This document shows, in pieces, positions 23,001-35,000 of a stretch of DNA of 64,000 nt. The notes under the pieces were generated by a model. That model was given only the letters and a program-made list of their open reading frames with translations, did no database searches and had not been told where the DNA came from. The stretch is from Haematococcus lacustris. Taxonomy: Eukaryota > Chlorophyta > Chlorophyceae > Chlamydomonadales > Haematococcaceae. Both the position numbers and the translations under genes were made by a program. The stretch lies in NCBI GenBank assembly GCA_030144725.1, contig JASKMD010000025.1:3019716-3083715 (forward strand). The letters are read 5' to 3'. The stretch's first letter is position 1. Each line of letters starts with the position of its first letter.

Positions 23001-26000
23001 CAGGTGGCTGGACAGGGACTGCAATGCAGCATTGAACATGCAGCGCATTGGGGAGAGCAAGTGGCGCCCACTGGAGCTGTGCTACTGAGCAGAGCAGGGA
23101 GCTCTGCCAGCCAAGGGCAAGGAGTACCCTGGCCTGGGCTACAAGCGAGTGCGAGACAAGCCACCCAAGGCCCAGCAGCAGCAGCAGCCTGCTGTGGCAC
23201 AGTAGTGTGTGCCCTCCCCCCCCATTTGAAGCTGTCATCAGCTAACAATTAGTGCATGTTTTGTCATGCCAAATCTATGCATCGCCCTGTCACAGGGGTC
23301 AGGCAATGCTGTAGGTGGTAGGCGACCGTGACCATGTGTATGCCATGTATAGGCCATGTGCATGCCATGCGATGGGAACTCCACACAGACAAAAACACTG
23401 TTTTGTAGTGGTTCACAATTAGTGTGTTCGACTGCAATGAAGGCTCAAGGTTGAGGGCCAAGGTGCTGTGTCCCCTACAGTTGCTGCTACTGCTGCCTGG
23501 CCTGTCTCCTGGTCTTAGCTCCAGTCCTGTAGACGTCAGCGCACCCACCCATGTCAACAGGATGCCCTCCACTCCCAGCACCACAAGGTGTACCATGTTC
23601 ATACGGTCACTGTTGCGCACCTGTGTGACATGGTATGGCTCATGGCAGGCTCTTGGCAGAGCAAAGCCATAATGTATGGAAGGCCAACTCAACTTCAGGA
23701 TGGGTGATGGGTGAAGTTGACATGGTGAAGTGGACAGTGGCCAATGCAAGCAACAACGTGGGTCGTGTTATGCTCCCATCCCTGATCAACCCTCACCGTC
23801 AGCTCAACAAAGCTTGACAACCGCTCCCATCAGCTCAACCCTCACCCATTACCCTCACCCATTACCCTCACTTATAACCCCCCACCCTCACCCATCACCC
23901 ACACCCATCAGGTCAACCCTCACCGTTAGCTCAACAAAGCTTGACAAGGTCTTTTGGTAGCCCCCCCACACGGAATCCATGCCATTGGCCTGCAATGCGA
24001 AAAAAAATCGACAGATATGAGCACAAACGCCATGTAATGATGGTGACAACCATGCTGCTGTTGCTGCTGCTGCTGCTGATGATGATGATGCTCATGCTGA
24101 TGATGACAGCAGGAAGGGAGGGGTTGTAAGCTGCTTGGCAGGAATTTGCCATGCCACTAGCTCAAAGCTGTGGGGCTATGATCCTACCATCACATCATGC
24201 ACCGTATCTCCGCCTCACCATGATGAACAGGTAGTCTGCTGTGTCTGACAGCCTCCTTCCTGAAGCATTGATAGCAGCCGCGTTGTGCTGCAGCTTTTGG
24301 ACACGTCCGATAAAATCGTTGCCCAGATCCCTGGCCACAGGCAGTACAGGCAGTACAGAGCATGCTGAGCAAAGGAGGAAGTAAATCATTACGGATCTAT
24401 CTGTAATGTCAATAATTCTCTGTAATGTAATGGATTGTCCCATGAAGAGCAACCAGGTATATTATTGGCACAGGTGCATGTCCTTCACTAGCTGTGGTGT
24501 GGATCTCGCCAGGTCCTCACCATAGGTTGGTAGTGACATTTGTGACGGTGATGGGGTTGCTGTCCAGGTACTGCGTTTCAACCAGATGCCCACCTTCCCA
24601 TATGTCCAATAGGCCAAAGGCTGAGGGGAGGGAGCGGGACGTAGAAAAGCCAAAGTAAACGCCCGAGTGCAGGAACTGCAGCGCAGGCAGTCAGAGGAGC
24701 AGGCAAGCAGTGCAAGCTTGTAAGCAGGCCAAGAAGGTGATAGGGTGTAAGCCCGTCAACCTTATGAGCTCCGGTGGTGTCCCCACTGGACATAACATAA
24801 CATTGGACTCACTTTCAGCTCCGGCATAATGACATCAAGGTCCTCCATGGACTCCCCTATCTCTTGTGTGGCATTCTGTAGACCTCTCACACCAGGCACT
24901 GTGTGACCTGCATTGCATGGGCAAACAGACAGGTGAACACCTGCATACACTCAGCAGCTTGACAGCTCAGCACTGGCAGTCGATCATTAAATAGTTGGAC
25001 CAACACTATGCTTGACATGATCGTCACACGTCAACTGTCAGAAGTAAAGGACGGTTCCAATGACATGTGTACCAGGAGGTTGATCATTCCAAGTTCAGAT
25101 GACATGACACCATTTATGGTAACAATCATGTCAGCACTGCTCACCCGCAAACATTAGATCAATGTGTTGCACGCGGATGCAAGATTCTTGAACCTTCTTG
25201 GCTGCCCATGCTGCATGCACCACAATATACATGGCTTGCTTGCATGGCATTGTGTATGGGGTACTTGCTGACGCGGTGCAATGAATAGAGCTAAGCCCAG
25301 AGCGACCACTAGTGATGCTGCCACGAGTGTGCATGACTCACCCACGGCATTCAGGTCAACAACGGACTCTTGCATTCTGTTCAGCAGCACGACCATGACG
25401 ATGAAAGCGATGAGGTGAACGACAAACAGGGTGGCCACGCATGCCAAGGTATGAAGTCGAAAGCGTCGCAAGACACGCTGAGCCTGCACGTTGAAACACG
25501 TATTGCACGCAGCTCAGATGGCAGCGGTGGAAGCGGATCATGGCAATGTCCACCTGCATGGGGGCGTGGCAGCTGTGCTGTAAGGCGGTGAGGTGGTGAG
25601 GAGGTGGTGAGGGGGGTCTGCTGCTGTGTCCCCGACGCCCAATGCAGGCCCGGTGACCCAGAGCATGGCATGCCCGTATGGACGCCTCTAAGTTATCATA
25701 TATAAGTCCCGGGTGGCGCAAGCCCCCCCAGGCCCAACGCAGCAGCCAGGCAGCCACACAGCCTGCAGCCTCAGAGCCAGGGCCCAGCACTCCCCCGCCA
25801 GCCAAGCGCAGCAAGCGCACCAAGGCTGAGCCAGAAGCAGCTGAGCCCACCCAGCCCACCAAGGGCAAAGGCAAGGCCCAGGGCAAGGCTGCCAAAGCCA
25901 AGCCAGCACCACAGCCAGGCAGGTGGCTGGACAGGGACTGCAATGCAGCATTGAACATGCAGCGCATTGGGGAGAGCAGGTGGCGGCCACTGGAGCTGTG

Positions 26001-29000
26001 CTACTGGGCAGAGCAGGGAGCTCTGCCAGCCAAGGGCAAGGAGTACCCTGGCCTGGGCTACAAGCGAGTGCGAGACCGCCCACCCAAGGCCCAGCAGCAG
26101 CAGCAGCCTGCTGTGGCACAGTAGTTATCATTGCTATCATGCCACATACCTGCACACCACCAAGAAGCTTGGCCAGCTTCCTGTACCGCTTGCCACGCAC
26201 GTAGTCAGAGAAGGCAGCCCCTGCCTCCTCTGCCACGTCAGCCACCTGCCCATGCCACCATGTTGGCTTCTGCTCGTGCCCATCCTCAGATGTGTGACCC
26301 CCGCTCTCACTCTCACAATTCCTGCCTTGCCTAGGGCTATTAGGCCGGTCCGTGCCATACTCTGCCTTGATGCTGGCGCCTTGATGCTGCCATTCGTTGA
26401 GCTGGCCGGCAGATGAGGTAGGACTGTTGGCACTGTGCGCAGCACCACTCATCTTTACCTCATCCATGCAGCTGGTCTGCAACAGCACGCCCAAGTCTGC
26501 GGCTGTCACCACTGGATGCTGCACTGTTTGCTGTGTTGTGACTATGGCGGGGTACCCTGCAGTTCCACTTGCTGTGTACAAGTTATCCACCTTGGCCAAG
26601 GGCCTGCCAGACACCTGTATGTGGTTACACGTTGCATGTACACGTCATCACTACAACCTGCTCACACTGCAGTCCTAAAGCAGATGGTGGCAGTGCTGAG
26701 GTGTATGCAGTGAAGGCCACACAGACCCTGGCGACATGGGGACATCTTGCAGGAGAGAGGGATGCTGCAGGGTTTCTTCTGGTGGGTGGTGTGCAGTAGC
26801 AGCTCAGTGATGCAGTAGCAGCTCAGTGATGCATGGAGTCAGGCACTGTACGGCAATGGCGGTGCAGACAAGGATATGGCTCAAGACACACCTCATGGTA
26901 CTCCACAGGCAGACAGGCGGGAGCCTGTTCTGCAGCCAGGCCAGCGCTCTCCACGTCCAGTGTGGTCCCGCCCGACACCACCCAGGCAGCAGTCCTGCTG
27001 ATGGCGGTGCCTGCCCCTGCACATGCGCCCTGCACACAGGAACATACAGGCCAATCAAGTGTGGGTACAGGCCCACCACAGATTGCTGAAGCTGTGCTTG
27101 TAGCTGTGCTGGGTAGTGTCACAGGCCGCAGCTGTGCTTGTGCTCGTGACACAGCAGAATGACTGCGATGCGACGATGCTGTTGGTGCCAACACAAGGCC
27201 CGTGCCCTGGCTACACATGGCATGGGTTCAGCCTCGCCCTAACGTGGGAAGGCGATGGCAAGATAGTGCATCCCTGAACAAGGGTCAGTCACCACCACAA
27301 GCCGCCCCTTGCCGCTGTGTCCTAGGGCCAAGGGCCAGGTGTCAGTGCCAGGTGCCAATGCCTTGCCTTGCAAAGGGCCATGCTCAGGCACATGCTCTGA
27401 CTAGGCATGGCATTGTGTCAGCCTTGCCAACCTCGTTGTGGGACAACAGGCAAGATGGTGCACTCTTTAACAAGGGCCACCACTAGCCCCCCCTTGCCAC
27501 TGTGACTTTCGACACCCAGCCCTCACATAGGAATTTTTTGTTTGGGGACACGCTGCAACACCCTTACTGATCCAATGCAGTTGAATGAACACGAGACATG
27601 ATGCTGGGAGACACAGTGGGGCGTAGGACATTGGGGGACATTGGGGGACATGCTTCAGTTACAGATCCACTGCCGCTGAAATGCCTGGCGGTGGGCCTGG
27701 GTAGGCCCAGCAAAAGACATGATGCAGGGAGACAGAATGCAGCAGTAGAGGGGGCCTTGCCAAGGGCCAGGGGTTAGTGCCAGGTGCCAATGCCTTGCGA
27801 AGGGCCATGCTCAGGCACATGCTCTGACTAGGCATGGCATTGGGTCAGCCTTGCCAAGAGACATGATGCATTGCACCTGCCTCAATGCTTGAACTGTTTT
27901 GCCCATCAGCTGTACATAACCCTACAGTGGGTGCAGCATCAGCGGAGGGGCCTTGCGTAGGGCCAGGTGTCAGTGCCAGTACCTTGGGTTCTATAGGGCC
28001 CAGGGCCGCCAAGGTGCTGTGACCCTCCCATGTCACGCTGCGCCTCACGTTCGCCTCCTCGACTGCATCCACTGTGCCTTGCCGACCGGCCTGCCATGCC
28101 CCTAGCTGCACCTCTGGTCGCGGCTGTGCCAATGGGCCAGGCACTGTGCCCAGGCCAGTTGCAGCTGCCTCAGGCTGCGTCCGATGTGTTGGCACCAGCT
28201 CCAGGGCAACTGAGCGGGCTGTGAGGTTAACGTTGCCTGCGTCAGTGCTCTGCACAGTGCCTGTCTTGTGCACGGCTGCAGCCACTGTGGCACTGTGCAC
28301 CTGCAGCTCTGGAAGCTGCTGGCTATACATGGATGTCTGCTCAACTTCACCACGAGCGGCTGTGTGACTAGGCAACTGAGGGGCAGCGGTGTTGCTGTTG
28401 CTGCCTCTCAGCTGCTGCAACATCTCAAGCTCAGCCCAAGTGGGGGAGGGATGACCCAGGCGTGTGGCAACTGGGGTGCCTTGTCTACTGTGCAAGCCTG
28501 TAGCGTGTCTGGCAGAAGCTGGGCCACCCTGTAGCAGCAAGCTGGCCAGGTTCAGGGGAGGTACAGTGGGTGCTGTAGCGGTCACTGCGGACCACTGAGC
28601 TGGCTGCACTTCCGAAGAGCTCAGGTTTGGCTGCAGAGTCTGTGGTGGAGGCGGTGGAGGCGGATGCTGGGCAGGGCGCTGTGGTGGTATGGAGAGTGGC
28701 TGGTCTGGATTGTGTTGAGGCAAGCGGGAACTCATGTCCAGGAAAGCCAGTTCAGCTTGAATCTGGGAAGTGCCATAGTTGCCTATGAGTACACAGCGGA
28801 GAACAATGCAGGGTGGGCATGCACAATGGGTGAAGTGGACATGCGATCACCCTGTCGCAAGAGGCAACAGCGGTCCGCCCAGCAGTGTAGGAAGAGAGGT
28901 GAATGTAGGCTAAGCTGGCCTCCTGCCCTGTGTAACATGCTTGAAACTGTTTTTGCTCTTAGCAGCTGGTTAGCATTGCCACATGCAGCTGCAAAGCCCT

Positions 29001-32000
29001 GGCAACGCCCTGGCAACGCCCCGGAAATGCCTTGGCAACGCCTTGGTAACCACAGCTTACAGACCTTTGTTGGGGAAAGCTATCTCGTTGGCCACCACCT
29101 CGAGTGCCAGCTGCTGCCTTTGTTCAGCCTCAGCCATTAGCCTGCACACCAAAACACAAAGTATGGTAGGTATCATACGATAGCTATGCACATAGGGCAA
29201 AGAAGGTATGATGGCAACAAGGCCTGGTCATTATAGGGATGATGGCGCCCAGGCCACCCCCTGCCTGCCCCTGGGATTACTGGCATTGGCTGAGCAATCA
29301 TACCATCTGGCAATTCACGGCGCCTGCTTGACACAGTGGTCACCGTTTCTTCCTGGCGCAGAGTCCTCACCATTCACGGAAATCGCGGCGGCCACAGAGC
29401 GGTGTTGGGACATGCAGGACGATGAAGGCATGCTGCCCGTCGCCCTGCTTCTGCACCGCCCGGCAGCTGACATCAATCTCGCGTCCATCCAGGTGAAGAC
29501 AATGCAGACGGTGCTCAACGCCAACCTGCAAATTGAGTGCATTCCCCTTGTATCAATTACCGTCTGGCTGATCTCACTGGGAGGGGTAACAGCATGACTG
29601 AGTCAGCAGGAGCCACCCTTGTGTGTCTGCTCACTGTCCGCCTGGGAGGGGTGACAGCAGGACTGAGCCAAACACTTGTTGACCAACAGGAACAGCCAAG
29701 GTGGTGACATTGAGCTCGGGCATGTCTACAATCAATGATGGGGACGGCTTCTTGATGCTTCTAGATTGCAATTGCTCAGCTGCACCAGCTGCTGGGCCAG
29801 GTGGTGCACAGCACAGCCAGGGCTCACCTTGCTGCTCTTGGTCTCTCTGCGCTTCATGCTGCCACGCAGGCTGGCGCCTCCAGCCCGGCCCCTGTCAACG
29901 GTGATGGTCTGTGGCAGGGCGTGGAAGAGGTCGGAGGCAGTGACTCTGCGCTCTAGGGCCAGTAGCTGCGAGATGTGGGACCCCATCAGGGTGGTTGGCG
30001 TGCTCCCGAATATCAACCCTGCACCAGCACCAAGCGTCATACCCTATTAAAGTCTACAAGTATTTAAAAGTGTGTGTGGCAGCGAGATGCCGGCAGGCAA
30101 GCGCCATGTGGTAGTCATGGTGCTGATGGTGCTGATACACCCACGCCCGCGCCCATAGCCTATCTGACATGCTAGAGGGTGCCTGTATATCGCTAGATGT
30201 TGTTGACTTGCCACATCCTTCCATCCATTCACTGGTCACTTCATCTACCCACCTGCCGAGCACAGAGGATGTGCATCCGTGTTGACAACCAGCCCTTCCG
30301 CGTCCAGCTCAAGGACCCCCGTCAACAGGTCAGCCCGCCACAGCTCCACCTCAAACTCCATGTCCCGCAGCGCTCCAAGGGCCGCCTGGGACAGGTCCCC
30401 CTCAACAGCCGCCTCCTCCTCCGCACTCCTGCCGCCTTCAGGGTAGGCAGCTGACAGGCAGCTGGCCAAGCCTCCACTGCCCCTGGGCTGGTTGGTGTTA
30501 AACGGGTCTGGGACAGGGTTAGGGACAGGGGCAGCTGCTGCCTGGGCTGCTGCCAGGAGCAGGGCAGGAGGTACGGAGCGGGTCGGGTTCAGGCTAAGGT
30601 TGCGGCGCAGCGAGGGTGGGGCACGCAAGGACACCTGCCTTCCTATGCCTGTTCTTGAGGCTGCTTCTCCTGCTGCTTGTGCTGCTTGCAGTGCCGCATC
30701 AAGTTGCCTAGGTTGAAACGACACGGCCCGTGCAGGTGGATCTGCAACGCACGGCGTGTTTCGGCTGGTCCCACTCAAAAGGGACTGTGCATGTTGCAGG
30801 CAATGCAGCTCAGTGAAGGCAGTGGGCACAGATGCGGCACCTGTCTCATCACCCAAGCGTGATGAGCCCAGGTTATTGACATGACCCTGCCAGTGGCTGG
30901 GCTGTTCAGCCTGGGCAGTTGGCTGGTGGGAGGCCCTGTCTAGCCCAGCTGGGACCAGGCCTTGGGTGGCAGGCTGCGGCGCATCAGGCAAGTCCTCACT
31001 GTCGCTACCGCGTAGCTCATGGATGTGGCTCATCCAAGCCTGACGCTGAGTGTTGGTTTGGCCCATCACTGCCAGCCTGCTCTCTGCCTGCCCAGGCTCT
31101 GACCCTGGCTCCCTTTCATGCCCTCCATGCCCTCCAATACCAGCTGTCTGCCCAGGCTCCTCCTCCGACCCTGGCGCCCCTCCACCATGCCCTCCATTGC
31201 CACTTTGCACTGCGGACCCGTCGCAGCCACTACCGGGATCTGCTCTAGCCTGGCTACCAGGAGCAGCGGCACCATCTGTAGCAGCTGCTGCTGGAACGGC
31301 CTCCCACGGGGGGAGGTCAACAGCCTCTGCAACTGCCCCTGGCCCTGCCCTGCCGCGTTGAGGTGCCCAGGCATCTGGAGGAGTGGAGGGAACCGCAGCA
31401 CCCAGATCCACCAGCCGACCCCTCAGGACTCCGCCATAGGGGCCCAGGGCAGCTGGGGCAGCAGGGCCACCTGGGGCGCTGTCTGGAGCCCAGGCAGCTG
31501 TAGCTTTGTCACCAGCAGCCAGGGGTTGTGTGGGCCGTATGCTGGAGACCTGGATAGCAAACCCTGCAGCTGGGGGACGTGGAGGTTGCGGAGGGGCAGG
31601 CCAGCTTGGTGCTGGGCTGGGCTGGCTGGGCTTGGTGCTGGGGCCAACTGGCTTCAGAGCTGACACAACCATAGGCTTGGGAGCGAAGCTTTCGCGCTGG
31701 GGGAGATGCATGGCCAGGGTCATGGCGGCAGGCCGGGTGTGCTGCTGCAGCATGGCCTGGCCCACAGGGCCCAAGTGGGCGATGTCACACTGCTCCAAGG
31801 GCGGAGTTACACCTACACGCCACGATAGGCCTGGCTGGGCCATGGCACGCTGGGCGAGCTCCAGGAGGATGCTGAGGTCGGAGTAAGCAGGTCGGTGAGG
31901 GGAGGCAGGAGGGTGGTGCCAAGAGTCTGGGCTTGTTGGGCCAGCCAACTGCGTCAGGTGAGGACCACAGGCAGGCATCCCAACAACTCTACTACTATTG

Positions 32001-35000
32001 AGCTACTAAGTTTGTAGGGTCCTGGGAGTGTTGCATCACAAGGGCACAGAGGGGCTGGCTATGAGGGACATCACAAGGCTCATATTGGCTGGCCAGGGTG
32101 GACATGACAAGGCACACAGGCCACAGGCCACACAGGCACACGGCACACAGGCCAGGGGGCTCACCTCAGCGGCGGCAGGGGCTGGTGAGGCCGCTGGCCT
32201 GGGGCGGGCGGGGGCCCCAGCATTGGCCAGGCCTGAGGGCCGCAGGATGTCCAGGAAGGTGGTGAGGTGGCAGCCCAGCAGCTCCTGGGGTTCGAACCCG
32301 AACAGGTGGATCCCTGCAGGGCAGCAGCAGGGCACAGCGCTTTGCCAAGGAGGGAAAACCTTTGGCTTGTACAAACTGGGTTGCAGTGTCAGTGCATCCT
32401 AGTGCTACTGTGTAGGTACATTCTGGTGATGCTGGGGAGTCGTAGTGCCCTTTGGTCGGAGTGCCCTTTGCCCTTTGGTCGGAGTGCCCTTTGGGAGTGC
32501 GAGAGTGAGTGACATCGCCTCCTGGGTATAATTAGGAGCTCAGCAGGTGTTAGCTGATATGAGCCTAGTGGCGCAATGCCTCCGAGGAAGCGGCCCAGTG
32601 CCGCGGTGCAAGATCCGCTTCCGATTGAAAGCCCGCGAAAACGAGGTTCGTCGTAGTCGCAGTGTGGTCCGCTGCAACTGTGCAGTCCGGTGAGCTCCAC
32701 GCTGCTGACTTCGCTGCTGTTCATGCTAGCGCAGGTCCTAGGACCCCTCCAGCCAAACAACGCGAGGAGCGAAGGGCTGAATGGAAAACCCAGCGCCGAC
32801 AGGTACGCACCCCCGCCTTGTATGCCCCAGCACTGCTCGTGTCCCCGCACTATTGGTGTCCCCGCATTGCCGGCCTGTCAAAATATTGATCGTGCTTGGC
32901 TGCAGGTGATCAAAGTCCCGGGTGGCGCAAGCCCCCCCAGGCCCAACGCAGCAGCCAGGCAGCCACACAGCCTGCAGCCTGAGAGCCAGGGCCCAGCACT
33001 CCCCAGCCAGCCAAGCGCAGCAAGCGCACCAAGGCTGAGCCAGAAGCAGCTGAGCCCACCCAGCCCACCAAGGGCGCAGGCAAGGCCCAAGGCAAGGCTG
33101 CCAAGGCAAAGCCAGCACCACAGCCTGGCAGGTGGCTGGACAGGGACTGCAATGCAGCATTGAACATGCAGCGCATTGGGGAGAGCAAGTGGCGCCCACT
33201 GGAGCTGTGCTTCTGGCCAGACCAGGGAGCGCTGCCAGCCAAGGGCAAGGAGTACCCTGACCTGGGCTACAAGCGAGTGCGAGACAAGCCACCCAAGGCC
33301 CAGCAGCAGCAGCAGCCTGCTGTGGCACAGTAGTGTGTGCCCCCCCCCCATTTGAAGCTGTCATCAGCTTACGCTTAGTGCATGTTTTGTCATGCCAACT
33401 CTATGCATTGCCCTGTCACAGGGGTCAGGCAATGCTGTAGGTGGTAGGCGACCGTGACCATGTGTATGCCATGTATAGGCCATGTGCATGCCATGCGATG
33501 GGAACTCCACACAGACAAAAACACTGTTTTGTAGTTGTTCACAATTAGTGTGTTCGACTGCAATGAAGGCTCAAGGTGGAGGGCCAAGGTACTGTGTAGG
33601 TACATTGCAATGACTGGCTGGCTGGCAACGATGCCACTTCTCTCGGCTGCAGCTGTACTCACTCCAGAATGTGTGTACCACGTTGTACTCACTGCCATGT
33701 TTTATTACCCATGGAAGGGTCACACGCCGCCATGCCCAGATCATGAGGGGCCCATGATAGGTCCTGGGTGGCCCTCTCAACATCTCTCATCTAGGCTAGA
33801 GTCAGGTAGAGTCAGACCCAGTGCTGACATGCTCAGTGAGTAGTGTAGTGGGTGGTGGGAGCCAAGACTGCAGTCACGGCAGCCGCCCACACCTGACTTG
33901 CCCACGCTGGTGACATAGCCGTCCGTGTTGACACGCAGCTTCAGACGGCGCTCATCCAGAGCTGTGTCTAGCGAGGTGCTCAGCAAACTCACAGTGTGCA
34001 GGGGGTCGCCTCCGGCCTGCAGCCATGCAATGCCCCATGCTATGCTATACCTCTGGCCACCTCTGTATGCATGCCTTGGTGGGCATGCTGTTCAGTGTCA
34101 ACCGCTGAACTGCTGCTGCTGCTGCTGCAACAGGCCATGCGCCTGCTGACCTGCTGCTGCTGCTGCAACAGGGCATGGCAACACAAACCTAAGCATGGAG
34201 TGCTTGACCCAAGCATGCTCATTGCTGGCACATGAGTTGAGGGCGACAAGGGCCCAGGCAACTGACCTCCTTCCGTTTCATCTCCAGCTTGAAGGGCAGC
34301 AGCTTTGGTCCAGCCGGGTTGTGGTTCAGCAGGCAGGTGCTCAGCCCAGAGCGGCAGCTCAGGGACGGAGGGGGGCCAAAAGGTAGAGGATCCTGTGCAG
34401 CAGCAGGGTACAGATGACTGACGAAGATGACAACTTAATATACATGCGACCATGCAACCATGCAACCATGCATACTCTTAGAGATCAGGATTGAATGCCC
34501 ACCTCTTGGTGGGCTAGGCACATGGCATCAGAGTAGTCTAAATGCTTGCAATGTCAGAGTGTGTTGTGGTGTGATACGTTGGGCTGTGTGGTGGCAGCCA
34601 TAGGCATAGGGCATGCAGATGCACAGACATAGGGAGTGCAGACGCCACAGTACTTGCCTCAAGCCATGCGTGGTGTAGCTGGGAGAAAGGCTCAGGCATT
34701 AGCATGTCGACCATGTGCGCAGCGTTGCCTCCCATCAGGGAAGCCACAGAGCTGCCCAGTGCAGCGGCCAGCTCCTCAGACACAAATGCCACTCGGCCCG
34801 CACGGTCAGCACTGCAGGCCGGGCAGCAGTCCAGCACAGCCATCATCACAAGTTGTGGATTGAGATTGCAAGGAGTTGAACCCTGACCTCAAGGGCTCGT
34901 GCCACTTGTCTGCGTGAAGAGCTTGCCAGCCACTGTTCATCACTGTGACAGCCTCGCTTCCCTGGGAGGTGCTGGGTGCCGGCTGCAAGGCTGACGGGTG

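Larger units (their letters stand above)
21815..23463 (+). mobile_element. Fanzor element, copy B, in an intron, antisense
   Basis: Bounded by TGCTGTG-CCCCTACAG (21799-21814) and TGCTGTGTCCCCTACAG (23464-23480), a target-site duplication with a one-base difference. The element starts at ACTGCCCCGCATTGGC, inside the coding region, so it is 5'-truncated relative to copy E. Its 3' end is the family's fixed end GAGGGCCAAGG. It lies in intron 21550-23548 of the TmcB-like gene, on the opposite strand. The 148-bp intron of the Fanzor gene is retained at 22257-22404. Confidence 0.9.
15680..25483 (-). other. TmcB-like gene, C-terminal membrane block
   Basis: Joined exons read AQRVLRRFRLHTLACVATLF (first helix of this block), VYFGFSTSRSLPSAFGLLDI (24521-24675), DLGNDFIGRVQKLQHNAAAI, ANGMDSVWGGYQKTLSSFV, NMVHLVVLGVEGILLTW, YMWRMAQQVDNQRYAMYNIF, LNDEDDDDDDAIG, ALWLVWPYVLWGVLVVALNA, VDIAMIRFHRCHLSCVQYVF, HGLATLVQ-like NGLATLVQHYFDAMDALL, VLSVLLAGAFYIFMLRPFL and the tail LEVEGLVVKAIASVGPATAL ... 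TSQE. The last helix followed by RPFLRE...ESRRIAELLAQLP is the expected C-terminal signature of this family. Introns at 25484-26149, 21550-23548 and 18110-19703 are enlarged by Fanzor copies. Confidence 0.88.

Noticed and set aside
22098..23248. Long minus-strand frames (for example 22098-23060) opposite Fanzor copies
   Set aside because: The same antisense frames appear opposite every copy and contain only low-complexity text, while the plus strand has the RuvC motifs.
32290..32300. GGTTCGAACCC as a tRNA T-arm
   Set aside because: It lies inside a PAS-like exon of the TmcB-like gene (codons for GFEP) and has no tRNA context.
32423..33589. Terminal inverted repeats in Fanzor copy D that would make it a cut-and-paste element
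   Set aside because: The left end (CTGGTGATGCTGG) and the inverted right end (CCTTGGCCCTCC) show no complementarity, and other copies have different left ends.
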